Shown here in pieces: positions 33,789-47,039 of a DNA stretch of 64,000 nucleotides. A program made the position numbers and the translations under genes. Source of the DNA: Usnea hakonensis (Eukaryota; Ascomycota; Lecanoromycetes; Lecanorales; Parmeliaceae); the NCBI GenBank assembly GCA_013423325.1, contig BLJB01000131.1, forward strand, positions 59,699-123,698. Reading direction: 5' to 3'. The notes beneath the pieces are model-generated. The model ran no database searches, was not told where the DNA came from, and saw nothing but the letters and a program-made list of their open reading frames with translations. The first letter of the stretch is position 1. Every line of letters begins with the position of its first letter.

Positions 33789-34366
33789 TTCAACACCTAT
33801 TTCGAATAGTATCTGTTGTGGATTAATGCATCAACAAGTCCATCATTGGGCAAAAAGTCGATTGAAAAGCTTGCTTTATCAATTGACAACCTAATGGAAT
33901 AAGAAGGTAGCTTTCCATGGTGGGCAGCTAGGTTAAAGATCCTGCCTTCGACCGATTTTGGACCAACCTTTCTTCCACCTCTCAGAGCGTCCGTACGACT
34001 CTAGCCACCTTCTCGACGACAATCTTTTAATTTTAGGCTGGGCCTATCCGTACACCCCCTTATTCTTCCGAGCCCCCTACTAATTGAAGGTTGATTTCGC
34101 GGAGAAAGAGAGGGCCCCCGGAGTTGCCCAATGCTCTCGCGTTTCATCTCCGTGACTCGAATTCGAATATATATAAAGTGTCATCCCCAGACATATGAAA
34201 CATTCCTTTGGTACGTGTATATCGTGATTGGCATCGACTTCATCAATCATATCTTCGTCCTCCCGCCATGAGTACATTTACCCCATTATCCAAAGAACAG
34301 ATCCTTCACCCCTCACAGAAGCGTTTCCAAATCGTTCCAATCAGAAGGACTCGGATCCTTCCAATC
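33789..34366. other. Spacer between island and SLC35F gene
   Basis: 578 bp that includes the 3' end of the minus-strand transporter gene. No coding region or repeat recognised. Confidence 0.5.
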
Positions 34367-35725
34367 TCAAACCACAAGCTCGTCCTCCCTCTCGACCCGC
34401 CTCCTCGCCGTCCCCAACCCATCCACCCCTCTCTCCTGATCCTTGCCCAGCCACGGCTTCAGCGCCTCCCCCAGGATGCTCCTGCCCAGGAAATAAATGA
34501 CCAACCCGCCAATGATGCACACAAACGCAATCGGGTACATCCAGTGAATATGTTCGTGGAAGACCTTGACGCCAATGACGACCCCCCAGAAATTGCTCGT
34601 TAGCAGACTGATGTTGAAGAATGCCGCCGAGGCGAGCCGGAACATGATCGGAGCGCCGGAATAGAAGATGAGGAGGCAGAGCGTGTATCCGGTCAGATAG
34701 CCGCCCACTTTGCCGTCGTTCCAGACCGATTCTCTGTAGCTCGGTCGATCAAAGATGCCCGTCATGGCCCCGTCGATAAACATGCCCCAGAACCCCAGCT
34801 GGCCCACGACCTCGTAGAGCGGTCTCTTGCTGACCAGGAATTCCTCCGCCACGTTACTCATGCCGTAAAAAGTGGCGCCCACCAATGCGAACAGATCGCC
34901 TTTGAGCTGGTTCCCTCCTGTTACGCCGCCGAAGCCGGAACCTTGAGTGATGTGATCGCTGCCGAAGAGAATGCCAACGCCGCCGATGCAGATGAGGATA
35001 CCGATGATCTGAGTGGGATGGTAACGGACGTGGAGAAATATCGAGGAGATGAGGACGACCATGACGATGGCCCAAAAGTTGATGAGCTGAGCGGAGAGGA
35101 TAGTCCAGTGGGGTCGTCAGCTTTACGGTGTGGGGTGAGGAGAGATTTTCGGGGACTCACGTATATCGATAAGCAAGCACAGTGAAGTAATTCCCCTCGA
35201 CATCGAGAAACGCCAGAATGATATACTTCCAGCCGTCCTTCAACATAAGCTTGATCCATCCCTTGAAGCCGTATCTATAGATTGTATACGAGCCATATAC
35301 GAGCGTGAGGAGGATGTAGTTCCACAATGTTTGAAATGCAGGAATGGAAAACGGTTGCGCAGCGAGTAGTGAAGAGAAGGTGTTTGTAGCCGTGATGCAG
35401 AGGGCGAGGACTTGTCTTTGTTGTACCAGTCAGCGCTCCGTGTGCTCGCGCCATAGGGGTAGCTGAAATGTGGAAAGTTCCCATACCCAAGAATAAGCAC
35501 GAGATAAAAGTTTCTGGTTTTCAAATATGCAAACCAGCCTCCTTTGCTCGCTTGGATCTCATCTGCATTCACCCCTGCACTTTCGGTTCCTGCACCGTAG
35601 GCGAGACCAATTACTTCAGGCGTAGCATGTGGATCGGAAGAGCTACCTAAGGGTGACCCCTTGGTATCATCCGTGATTGGATCAACCTGCTCAGTGGCTG
35701 AGGGTTTCCCACTGTGAATGTCCAT
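34367..35725 (-). CDS. SLC35F1/F2-type membrane transporter (DMT superfamily)
   Basis: Multispan solute carrier of the drug/metabolite transporter fold; substrates of fungal members are largely unknown. Exons 35725-35487, 35415-35161 and 35105-34367 give 410 residues. An 80-residue polar leader is followed by about ten hydrophobic spans. Recognisable blocks are NTFSSLLAAQPFSIPAFQ, FLDVEGNYFTVLAYRYT, LSAQLINFWAIVMVV, GDLFALVGATFYGMSNVAEE, LTSNFWGVVIG and PIAFVCIIGGLVIYF. Intron 1 (35486-35416) is normal. Intron 2 (35160-35106) has a GTGAGT donor and a CTGAC branch site, but the only join that keeps frame and family sequence ends in TG. The nearest AG gives an immediate stop. Confidence 0.85.
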
Positions 35726-36759
35726 GATAGTGTGCCTGGAAGTCGGAGTGGAAGAGCAAAGTAATTGGATGGGAGAAGGAGGGAATGAGTCTTTAGTTGA
35801 AGAAGTGAGCGCAAAGACCCGAAGTCGCTCACTGTGTCGCTATGGGATGACAGTAGAGAAATTGAATTTTATAGAAATTGATTGTGCGAATACTTCTTTC
35901 TGCCCCACCACCAGTCTTAGTCTTGGCGAATGTGGGGGATTGAATTCAAAGGTCCATCAGGCCTAGGCCCAGGCCTGCATCATTATACAGTATCATACCT
36001 ACATAAGGTACTTTACCTTATATTTATAACAGTATTAGTGATCAACAACATATGAGCACATTGCCAGAGTCGATTGGGAAACAGTACCGTATCTTACAAC
36101 ATGAAGAGATTACAACGTGTGGGGCGGGACAAGTAGTCAGTGGTAGGGTCCTGAAAGAAAGGATACCGAGAGCTACTTCCATCCGTCGTCAATTTCACTC
36201 GTTGTACTCGTATTTTAGACATTTCAATTTTCTCTCTTCTCTATAACAAGAGACCTGGGACCCCAGGAACCCAGATGCACTCATCAACTACAACACACAC
36301 AAGACAGCTGACAGACCCATCCTCCGAAACCCTTTTCACTTGCTGCTCCGCTTTTGTAGCCACTTTCATCTGGTCCAAACTTCATCATATGCAGCCGTAT
36401 CACTCCCATCCAAGGGAGCAACTGTCGCAACAGGAAACGCAACTGGCGCGTTTGCTGGCCCAAAAATGAATGCTCTTCCCTATCCGAAAATGTCAGATGG
36501 CTGACCAAACGAGTCTCCAACCAATACCGCTATGCATAAACCACCCTCCACTGCATTCTTGCATACTCTCCTCGTCCGCTCTTGTTCCTCTTCTGTTTCC
36601 GAGGTGTTCCCAGGCCTGGCTTCGTTGAAGAAGCTCGAGGGTCTTGTCTTTGCTAGGCCTGCTCTTTAGATACCCCGTCCGCATGAAGTGAATGTCCCCA
36701 TGGAGTTTTTCGCTAAATCGATGCAGAATTTTCCAAGTATAAATCGAAAGCCTTTCGTA
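35726..36759. other. Intergenic spacer
   Basis: 1.0 kb between two minus-strand genes. It contains ACCTACATAAGGTACTTTACC-type words near 35998-36020, similar to motifs upstream of other genes in the window, and no supportable coding region. Confidence 0.5.
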
Positions 36760-39700
36760 TCAACCACCTTTCCGCTCGGCTTCGTTGGCTGGCATCACCT
36801 CACCAGGTAATACCTGCATCTGGCCTGAAGTCGGCCTTGACTTATTCTTCTTGGCCTTCTTACTTGATTGCTGCCAACCATTGACCTGCGGTAGTATTTT
36901 GGCGCTCTCCGCGGTCAATTGCGGGATCTCTTTCGTCCGTGGGCTGAGAGGTAGCTGGGTCGACTTGGGACTCTCTGCTAGATGCGGAGGGGCCCCGTTG
37001 GGCTTCTGCTCCAGTGCCCCATTCAGGCTCTGCTTCTTCTGTTTTGCCCGTACAAGGTCTGCATAAGTCGGTATTCGGAGATCATATCTACTAACGGTTC
37101 GCCCCATGCTGCGTTGTAAGTCTTCTCCGTTTTGTCTTCGCCATGCTGCTAATGGCGATGGTGATCGTACTTCCCGGACAGGTGACAGCAGTGGGGCAGG
37201 GATTGGCATTGTTAGCTTCTCATTTTGAGCAGCAAATTGTTCTGATTTCACGTCTGGCTTTGAGGCTGCTGCAAGACCGCGCGAGGACCCAGGCGAAATT
37301 GGCGTTTCAGCCTTCGCGGACAAACGGCTCATTTCATGTTCTCCGAATTGTATGCCTAGGCCTCCAGTAGTTCTGTTCACTTTCTCAGCCCGGTTATCTG
37401 TATACGAAGAGGCACTGATATCGTTTAATGAAGGGTTAGCGCGTCGCGGAATAAGATCTGTGTTACCGACTCGACCTTTGGCGAACGTATTGGAAGACTC
37501 GGCCGTCATGCGGGGATGAAAGTACTGATTGGGGTCATCCAGTACGAATCCATCGTCAATACCATGAGAGTGGCTTGGTGTGTCCAACTCGGCAGTAGTC
37601 GGAGTCTCATACAAACGATCGTCAGAACCCGAGGTTGCCTCGCTTATGGTCGTTGTGTGAGATGAAGCCTCCGGGATCATTGAGTAATCAGACATGTTCC
37701 ACTCATCAGAACCATTTACTATAAGCGGACCCGAAGCACGCGGGCCTGGCGCGGCAGCCTGAACTCTTTCCATTCGCGGCCGTTGAGGTTCAGGAGGAGC
37801 GGATGAGGCAGATCGAATACTATAGGCGCGTTCGCGAAATGGGAGCGTAGGAGAAGGGGATGGCGATCTAGAAGTATCCCTCAGCCTGCTGAAGTTTTGA
37901 GGCACTCCCCTAAAACGAGGGTGTAAATCTTGATACGTTGGTAATCTTGGTTCGTCTCTGTAGGTCCGCTGAGGCGGCGAGTCATTGACCCAGTAGCCCA
38001 CATACTCCTTCGGCACGTCCTCTTCCAGGGGCAGATCCATTGGTAATCGGCGTGGGTCTTGGTATACGGGTAGCTCAGCATATCTGTATCGGCCTTGTTC
38101 AATTTGGTTGAACATTTGTTGCTGGCGAATTTGTTGTTGTTGCAAGAACGCAGCACTATTCAAAGGAAGTGGAGGTGCATTCTGGACAGCCATGTTCACA
38201 GAGAGTGGCCGCGCTGGCTGTGAATGAGATCGATGGTTTGCAGCATGCGCACTCTCCGCAGCCGAGGAACGGTGTACGCTGCGCCTCAGATCGGGCTGTG
38301 CATGCTTCATGGAAGGGGACGAGGGTTGTGTATGTACGTTTTGCTGCGGTGTACCTTGTACCTGTGGGTATGCAAATGGATAGAAGTACTGCCCGCTTCG
38401 TATCGGAGCAGTGAGGGGAATTTGATGATTTGTAGGAATCGGAGGGAGCTGTCCCGGTGCTCCTTGATGTGGGATTGATGGGCCATTCCTGGACGAGTGG
38501 GTAGCCTGGGCGACTTGAGCCTCAAGTTCTCTCTGCGCTTGGATGAGCCGTAACTCATGTTCCTGTTGTTGTAGAAACTGATACTCAGTGAAGAGTCTGT
38601 CATGGAGGCGAAGCCGCTCGTACTGAGCTTGCAGAGGGTGCTCGCCATGAGAATAGTCATGACCCCTAGTGCCTGGTAGCCCACCTTGAGGCGCAACGTA
38701 TTTGTTCATGGCAGCAGCGCTGGATGCTCTCCTGGCTCCCTGTCCCGCACGGTGGTGCTGGCCATGTCGACCTCCTCCTCGGTTACCAAAGCCCCCTCTG
38801 TTAGCCTTCGATGATGACTGCGATTGACTCCGGCTCCTAGACAAGACGGGCGGCGGTTTGGGTGCAGGCTTCTCCCATACTCTCTCTTCAGCGGCCGGAA
38901 ATTCATACTGCTCTAGACAGTCGGCGAGCCTGGCCTCCTTGACTAGATCGAAAGCCCGCCTTAATTCCAGATGAATCCCTCGAAAGGAAGTGTCATCTGC
39001 GGTATTACCAAGGTTCCTGTCAATATTGAAGGGCTCCTCGACGCATAAGCGGTTGTTCTGCATCAAATGCCATTTCTTGCCCTCTTTTGAAATCAGTCGC
39101 CCTTCTCGAACAGATACGACCCATTTCTCGTAGTCTAGGTCGTAAGCGTAGCGTCTGAAGAAGTTGAATAGGAGTTCTCCAAGTGTTTCGGTGTTTGGCT
39201 TGCCGAAGCCGCGAAACCGCTCAAGATCATCGTCGAACCCAGCACACTTGCCGTCGGAGCCGGTCTGCAGTTCGTGTGGTCTCTTGTGGAGGGAAGGCAG
39301 GACAGGAGGGTTTCGTGTTTGTAGGAAATTTAGGATTAGGCATATCCAGGTATAAGAGCTCAGAGTACCACCAAGAGCTGTTACGATGTTTTAGCAGAAA
39401 TAGATCACGGGTGAATCGGCGCTGAGACCACATACCAGCATCGTTGAGTATCCGCCGTTTCGTCCACTGCTTAACGATCATGGCGAGAGGCCGCACACGC
39501 TCATCAATTTCCACGTAGATCTTGATCATTCGTGTATTCTCCAGAGCCAGGGTGTTGTTCACATTCATGTCGCACGCAAGTTGCAATTGAGGGTCCCAGA
39601 ACTTCACTATAGGCACTTTCGCATGTGGCACGCAAACAACTCGTTCCATCCCGTCTATACCAGGGTCAGTATGATTGCAATATAAAGCGGCTACAGAATC

Positions 39701-40375
39701 CATACGATCTGCAAGAGCATTGGCAAGTAAGCACACCTGCTCCAACATCTTTAGAGGGGTTTTGATGCAAATATCAACTGGTCCTTGTCAGCTTCCGCCC
39801 GAGGCATCCATTCCCTGACCACTCTCAAGCTCACCGTCCGAGTCATTTGTACACAACAGATTTCCAGAAGACCCAAAGACATGCACCTTGATGTCGTTGC
39901 CTGGCCATTGCTGATTCAATATACGATCCAGCTTCTGCACAAATCTTGCTCTTCTCTCGTCGCTCTCTCTGGTCGGAAGTATTCGGTCGTAGAGCTCTCT
40001 CATATCTCCACTCAGCTTTCCTTCTTCTCTCGGATTCAAAAACTTCTTGGGCATCGTCTTTGCTCTCTCCAGTTGATCTCCTCCTATTGAATACGGTATC
40101 CGCCTTCTAGAGAACGCCATGCCAGTCTCGTATTTGCACCCCGCGATCGAAGGGGCCTTGTTCCGCGAACGCGCCCCATTCTCTTCTTCGGAGTGGGTGG
40201 AATTGGGAGCATTCTCTTTTGCTAATGTGGTAGGAGATGGCGAACGAGCGCCGAAAGAAAGTTTTCGCGCATACTGGGAGGGTGTTGACGGAAGGGAGCT
40301 GGAGTGGTGGGCGGTCAGGTGTGGGCGCGGCATAGAGGTTAGCCGGAAATCGCTGAGATCATCCTTCTTTGTCAT
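36760..40375 (-). CDS. Cid1-like terminal nucleotidyltransferase (PAP/25A-associated)
   Basis: Non-canonical poly(A)/poly(U) polymerase family: adds nucleotides to RNA 3' ends to trigger turnover; related fungal enzymes are Cid1 and CutA/CutB. Three exons (40375-39835, 39777-39436, 39377-36760), introns 57 and 58 bp, 1166 residues. After a Ser-rich leader, the catalytic core shows VFGSSGNLLCTNDSD joined across intron 1 to VDICIKTP (metal-binding Asp pair near residues 179-182). PIVKFWDPQLQLACDMNVNN carries the third Asp region. The PAP-associated domain has GGTLSSYTWICLILNFLQ and GELLFNFFRRYAYDL. The C-terminal half (about 500 residues) is disordered, rich in Gln, Arg, Ser and Gly (RGG-like patches near residue 540), and may bind RNA. 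Much longer than yeast Cid1 but usual for filamentous fungi. Confidence 0.9.
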
Positions 40376-42221
40376 CGTGAAGAGGCAGTCTCGTCACCGG
40401 CAGCTTGCCACCTTTTGACTTGTGCAAAACACAACTCCCATTGAAAGCTGTTGCTAGCGTCGGCGCCCTCCTGGGTGGGCCCCTGTCCGTGATGTGCTGC
40501 TTGTATAGTGAGCTTGTGATTCCGGCAAGGTCCCCAGGAACTGCAGAAAAATCGTTAAAAACTGAAAAGAAAGTTGGTAGGTTTTGAGTGATGTTGGAAC
40601 AAATGCGGATGTGTCCAATCCGTTGTGCGATGTATAGTGAGACGGTGTAGCAGGGTGTATTGTATTTCAACAGCACGCTCAAAAGACTGCTGTACAGACA
40701 ATATGCAGAATGTGCCTAGGAGGAAGCCAATGCGAGTTGAAAGGTATGTTCGTTGGCATGTAGGTTATTGTGGAGACTCAGGTCCGATGTTGTGGTGGTC
40801 CAGGGGCACTTCGCCACAAGGATTGAGAAAGAAGGCGAAGTACAACAAAGGATGCTGGTTTTGAATTCGCAATGACGGAGAATTTTGGAGAGGAAGTGGC
40901 GACGGTAATGGGAAATGATAGATATTCCTTTTGTGAAGGAGGGTAGGGAGCATTTGGGCCGTCGAGGAAGTTGAGGACGATGATCTCCGTAACCGCACTA
41001 CTGTATTCTTTACCAAATAAAGTCGAGGTAAATACGAGTAGACAGTCAGCTATACGGATCAAGTAGCATTTACGTTACATGTTACATGTACGGGTATATC
41101 ATTTTAATAATAAATAAAGTCGTGAATTCCCTGGACACCAATTTTGGTTGATCAAATAAGATTTAGTAAAATTTCCGAATAGCTTGACTGGTTCTTATTT
41201 ACTTGAGGAAGCCCACTCGTTTCACCATGCTCCGGCCAATCTTCCCCTGCCTACAAATCTGTGTACGAGGGCAGCTCTTTAAACACAGCAGAGAACACAT
41301 CACAATGAAATGAGATGATGATGATAATGTGCGCCTGTCAGTGCCATAAGATGTGACAAAGCCTGTTAAAGTTCGAAAAGGCGCATTCTTGAAGGCTGAC
41401 ACATCAATGCCTTGCTCCGCATGTCCTGCATGTGGCAGAAGGATAGAGTGCCTGTGCACGTAATTAGGCCGGTGAAGAGGCAGCTACCTGAATTCGACCG
41501 AGCATGTCCGTCTGCACCAATAAGTGTCATAACCGCTACGGAACAGGTAAGAAGCTGCGGCTGCAACACTTGATTTTCCTATTAGAGCCTCGTGAAATCC
41601 GTGTCAGTCTTATTCAGGCACATCCAGGGGTTAGGATTCTGTCATAGTCATACGGAAGAACCGCTGTTTTGAAATCCTCACACGGTGTTTTGGAGCCACC
41701 ATGTCCTGTATATTTCAATGATCTGATCACCTAAGGAACAGTCAGACCGTGTGTTCCAGTCCTTTAAAATTCTACCTATGTACAGCTCATCTCTGTAAGG
41801 TAGTCGATACTTTACCCCTCGTACCTGCGTTTGGATTGGCTCTATGCGGGAGCACCCTTATCGTTAGCGCCAGTGACGTACCTTAAAGCATCCAGGAAGT
41901 GGAAGTCGAGGGAGTTGGATATGAGAACAATACTTATTCCTACGAGCTTCAAGATCCCCTCCCAGAGTGCCCAAATAACGCGGAGCATTCCAAGATATTG
42001 GAGGTCATACATACATGCTTGTATCGAAAGAACTTATGATACAACTAGGCCATCGAAGCTTGTTCTATATTCAGGGGCTCCCTTGCCCCTGTCGAAGCAT
42101 CCTTTGGCATCGTAAGCGCCCTGCTACTGGATACCCTGATTGATGACTCCAGCCCACGCAACACACGAGACCGCCGAATTATTTCCCTACCGCTCTGTAA
42201 TGCTCATACTCTACATGGACT
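40376..42221. other. Intergenic spacer
   Basis: 1.8 kb between the nucleotidyltransferase start and the PSY2 stop. AT-rich around 41075-41180. Short open frames on both strands lack domains. I see no gene, repeat or RNA here. Confidence 0.5.
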
Positions 42222-43587
42222 TCAGCCCCCATCATCACCTTTTGAACCTGGTTCTGAACCCGCCTTGGCGACAAGTGAGATCTCAATTTTCTTCCCATTG
42301 CTGGGAGAATCACGCTCATTCTTGAACCCTTTTTTCCGCTTTAAAGTATTATAACCCGCTGCCGCACTGCCCAGACTCAAGGGACCGGAATTCCGTCTCT
42401 TGGACGAAGACAACTTCCCAAGCTCATCTTCCTCATTGTCTTCTTCTCTCCGGCGCTTCTCCGACAAGCGTTCCGGCGGTGGGGTTTGCAACATTGGAGA
42501 CGGTTCTAGCTCGGGCTTGGTGCCGAATTCCCCAGGTTCGGTCGACGTCGTGTCCATAGGTTCGTCGTCGTCGTCCGGATAGTCCACAAGCGATTTCAGC
42601 ATTGGAGATGTGGTAACTCCATTCATCTTTGCAGCCTTTGATGAGATCGAACTAGGCAACGGCTCGTCCTCATCGTCTGACGTATTAAAGTACGCTTCCT
42701 CCACAGCATCCATCTCCTTGACGCCTTGCCATCGCTGGTTGCCATTAACATTTGGTGTTCGATTAGGAGTATTCGTGCTGTCATTGCTGAATAATGTCGT
42801 ATCTCCATCGGGATTGAAGCCTTGCATTTGGTCGTAGCGGCGTACGAGTAGATCAAAAGTGTCGACGTAGACAATCTCAAGAAGTTTCGAGCGGAAACTT
42901 TCCACAAGATGCTCAATCAGTTGCTTTACATTCTCTCGCTTTATGTATTCAAAGAGCTCTAAGCACGCAGAATTCAGTAGGTTGTCGCGCGGCATTGTTT
43001 CGTAAACTATGTTGAGAATAGGCACGAAGTGCTTCTTCTGTATGATCTGCCGGTTATAATATTCATCTTGTAGGCCTACGCACTGGCGAAAGAATTTCAA
43101 GGCCGCTAATGCCGTATCAGCAGCCAGAACTATACAACATGAAGAGAGCTCGAAGATTGGGACCATACTTAGCCTGAGATGTTTCTGCGGAGCAGAAAGC
43201 AATTGAGCTATTCGCGAAGAAATATCTTCCTGAAATATGTAAAATTTACTTCGAAATTGATGTGTACGAGAAAGATAGATTATAATCTCGACCAAGTGAT
43301 TGAACAACTGAACCTCGTGGAAGGTGATATCGTTCACTATTGACTGATTAGTTGGTGTTTTGAACATGCTGGCAAAGACCTGTTACTTACGAGTCTCCCT
43401 TTTCTCAAGGTCCTTGAGCGGTTGGAAAAGCTTGTTTGCCGAGAAATCGTAAAAATGCTGGATAACAGACTCAGTTTGGAGATTTCGTACTGAATCTGCT
43501 TCTCCCACCTTCGACAGAAACTCTCCCGTATGCCTTGCCACACTCTCTTGGGATTGCGCCTGTGGTGATTGTTGCGGCTGCTGCTGC

Positions 43588-43626
<39 letters not shown>

Positions 43627-45382
43627 TGGTTTTGCTGCGTGGTTTGTTGTGGTAGCTGGGGTGGCTGGGGCTCGAGTAATACCTTGATGGCATCGGCAGC
43701 CTGGGCTTTGACGCCCAGATCCACTTCAACAAGTAGAAGCTCGATCAAAGTTTCAGTGAGTGGGGTCTTCTTGTCGTTGATGGCTTTGTAGATGTAGGCT
43801 CGAACCATGGCAGGATCGTGGTCTATCATGGCAACGAGTATGTCTGTCCCGGCTACTCGAATCGATGCTTCCTTGTTCAAAATAGCGAACGTTATCACAC
43901 GAAGCAAGCCATGATTGATAAAGTTGGTGTAGAGCGTGGCCCGCGGTGTCGCTTGGAGGCTTTTGGCTATTGCACAACACGATTGAATGAACCCAACAGC
44001 GTCTTTTTTGCGTTTGATGTCGGCCGTAGGACTGTCTATGATGCCAAATAATTCTTCGAGATAGCCTGGGTTGTTCTGTAAATAAGAAATTATATCGACT
44101 TGATTGAAGAATATGAGGGAATTAAGGACGCCAAAGGTCGGATCGTCGAGGATTCTTGCGAGAACCACATCCTTCAAATACGTAAGCCGCCATGTAGCAT
44201 GTATCTTTTTCGTAATATTTGAATCTGCGATCGACAGAACTTCTTTGTATCTTGAATTGTCTTTGAGATATCGTCGATGGTTTGCCTTGTGGCGCGGGAA
44301 GTCAGGGTCGTCTGTAACGCTGGAGTGTTAGTACTCAAAGGTGTAACTTCGAGTAGAACGGTGGTCATAACGGATATGGTATCATGTACTCACATTCTAG
44401 TGCGCCAATCACCCCATAGACCACCTCTTCGTTGACAATTTGATCGATAATCTGGCTGTCATTCAAAAGGATGAGCATTTTCATGATGTTACACAACCAG
44501 TGCAGATCTTTCAAAGACTCCAGATCTTCCGCCATCTCTACCAAAGGTATCAATTTTCCAATGTAGTCTTCACTGAGGACGAATTTTGCCAGGGCATCTC
44601 GACCTTGCGGCGTTGATGCTATTCCACGCATCGCATGCTCAATATCGTCTAGGTTACCGATCTCGGGTTGAGGAAGGACTAAGGGGTTGGCGAAGCCCTC
44701 CATGGCGTCGTCGGACAGTGCGTCGTCTAGATGGCGATTCAATCAGCTTGGCGCAAGTCAAGAGGAAAAGAAGATGCGCATAGAGGGGATTTCGAACACT
44801 TACCTGGGCCTCCCATTGACACTAGCTGTTGTTGTACCTGACTGACAAAATCCCTGCAGTGAAATGCATGAGCCCATGAGCTTGACATGTGCGCCTTCCC
44901 TCACGAAGCAAAGATTCGCGTGGAATTGTAGATCGGCAGGCACTCACCAGATCGCCGCACAGCCCTCTGCCTCTTGAAAGCTCAGAGCCATGTCTATACC
45001 GCTTGTCTCGGTCCATACGATAAGGGTATCTGCATCCACATGAGCCACCACACACGAATTGTGGTCGCTATGCGTATTCACCTTGCTGTTTCTGGTATCC
45101 ATCGTCCTTCGTTATTTTTGTCTCCAAAAGTAATCGCTCTGGGCTGTCTTCAGACTCGACGTATATCTTTGACTCATCCTATACCAAGATCAGCGCAGTC
45201 TATTCCTGGTGCTCACCGGATCTGTCGAGGCGTGTGACCGCGGTATCCCACGACTCATGATCGCTTACATTTTCGATGCGGCCGGTGCAAAATCCAGTGC
45301 CCCGATCAAACCAGTCATTGTTTTTCAACTCGTAAACCTTGACTCTTTTTTTCTCGTTTGCTGGCGGCACTATTAGCGCCAT
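42222..45382 (-). CDS. PSY2: Protein phosphatase 4 regulatory subunit 3 (Psy2/SMEK)
   Basis: Psy2 targets the PP4 catalytic subunit (Pph3 in yeast) to phospho-proteins such as gamma-H2A and Rad53, allowing recovery from DNA damage. Seven exons: 45382-45269, 45178-45082, 45029-44948, 44853-44804, 44726-44394, 44311-43391, 43336-42222; all six introns are phase-consistent; 903 residues. The EVH1/PH-like N terminus has KRVKVYELKNNDWFDRGTGF, ERLLLETKI, LIVWTE and SFQEAEGCAAIW. The SMK-1 domain and ARM-like repeats follow (LPQPEIGNLDDIEHAMRGIA, LARILDDPTFGVLNSLIFFN). A 17-residue polyglutamine run sits near residue 455. The C terminus is acidic, then basic (LKRKKGFKNER), a possible nuclear-localisation signal. 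The start at 45382 gives the family-like short leader MALIVPPANEKKRVK. Confidence 0.95.
43578..43628 (-). repeat. CAG/CAA polyglutamine repeat in PSY2
   Basis: Seventeen consecutive glutamine codons, a mix of CAG and CAA when read on the minus strand, flanked by further Gln/Pro-rich sequence. Interruption by CAA codons should make it less slippery than a pure CAG tract. Length is likely to vary between strains. Confidence 0.9.
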
Positions 45383-46251
45383 GACCGAAGCCAGCTTCCC
45401 CGCCGACTCTGTTGCGTGATAGAGATCAGCTTCGATAAGCAATCACGGCGACAGTGAGGATGCTGTTCGGATGCCGAGTGTGTGTAACGCGAGGCGCGGG
45501 GTTTAGGGCTTTCAGTAGATGGAAGCACGCGACAATGATCCAATCAGGCCAAATGCCCCTAAGCAAGGGCTTCCCAGTGGTAGCGACAGTTATGTCGAGG
45601 CAGATGTCCGACGACGGAAACTGGTGGAGGTCTATGAGTCCATGGTGTTGAGCAGCAATTAATTGATTGTGGTATCAGGAGACGATGGTGAAGGCTTCGC
45701 GCGGAGGAAAGCATGGACTCTCAACGTCTTTTGGAAAGTTTAAACGCGGGGAGGGCCGCGAAGTCAATGGGGACAGCAGATGGCGAATGCGACAGTGTGG
45801 ATGTGGAAGGCTCTAATGCATACACTCGGCGTGCTTGTCGCTTGAAACGTAGTGGTAGCGGTCTTGATCGGTTTGATCGTCTGTCTACTTTAGCTTATCA
45901 GCCTTAAAGTGGCGAAAGACGCCTACCTACCGAGCTCTCCTACTTTACCTACCTTACGTACCTAGGTACCTACCCTACTTACTCGTGCGGCCGAGAGAAC
46001 AATCAACCAATCAGATCGCTGCTTACTAAGTACGCTCTAGCCAATAGGATTATGTGAACTCGGCAATTTTTGGCCTACAGTGAAGTGCTAAGAGATATCT
46101 GAGAATAAAGCCTTTATAAAGTATAGCTACTAATACCCCCTATAAAAGAAAACTGTGAAGACTCAGGGTCGAGAGACTGCGGCAGCACGTGCCGCAGCCA
46201 GAGATCGGCGATTGAGCTGTTGGAGGAGGAGTAGGTAGCAGATGCAAAAAT
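45383..46251. promoter_or_regulatory. Divergent promoter region of PSY2 and the PAN-like gene
   Basis: 869 bp between divergently transcribed genes. A dense run of TACCT/CTACC words including CCTAGGTACCTACC lies at about 45925-45980, and a TATA-like TTTATAAAG at about 46112. No coding region supported. Confidence 0.45.
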
Positions 46252-47039
46252 GTGGGAGTGAGCCTCGAAGTGGACCGTCGTCACAACAATGTCCCGATTA
46301 TCCATCAGAGAGAAGCTGAAGGCTTCAAGCAGGTTAATGGAGACATGTATTACAATATTCGACCTACTGCAGAAGTCTACGACGCTCTAGGCACCGCTAG
46401 GGAATACGTTGGATCTCTGAAAAAGTCGAAGCCCAGGAACCTAGGCCTGGGAAGAAGAGTTCAGGTGCGTCAAGGTCTCATCTTCTCCTGGGGCGTCTTA
46501 TTCGCTCTTTTATTCGTGCTGGCTATTGTGGCAGCAGCTGTGGCCGGCTCCATTGCTGCGAGACGAGAGAAGCAAATCGAAATATGGTCTTTCCTCTGCT
46601 TCCAGCGCATGCAAAGGGTTTGATTGACTGACTGCTGGGCTACAGTCCGCAAGATCTAAACACGAAGCTCAATCCGAACGCCTTGTCTCCCACGAACACA
46701 TCTATCGAAGTCAGTTCGACCGACATTGCAAACTCTAAGAGTCAAAACTCGGACCCCTCACTATTCATCACCACAAGTGACTGTGACAGCCTAGGCTCAC
46801 CCTATAAACCGCTAGGTAGAAGCTTGATACGGGGAAAAGACATCAAATCATTCAATATACACTGCCGTACAGACCTCAGGGACGCGGAATTCATGAGCTT
46901 CATCGCGTTCACGTTTGAAGACTGCGTCGCGGCTTGCGCAAACTTCAATCAGCAAGCCCCGACTCTGCAAGGAAATTTAACGTGTTATGGCGCAAGCTAT
47001 GCTAGCCATCCCTCCGAGCCTCAAGAAAAGTGTCTTTGA
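46252..47039 (+). CDS. Single-pass membrane protein with PAN/apple-like ectodomain
   Basis: The first exon encodes a polar cytosolic segment and one membrane span (FSWGVLFALLFVLAIVAAAVAG, about 46475-46550). A second part (frame from about 46640) encodes Ser/Thr-rich sequence and a Cys-containing domain with FNIHCRTDL, FEDCVAACANFNQ and LTCYGASY. This layout occurs in a large group of fungal type-II-like surface proteins with a PAN/apple-like module. The frame is open from 46252 but the first in-frame ATG is at 46345, so either translation starts there or an upstream exon is missed. A weak intron between about 46585 and 46645 must join the parts. The frame stops right after KCL, where relatives usually continue, so the end may be truncated. 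Confidence 0.5.
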
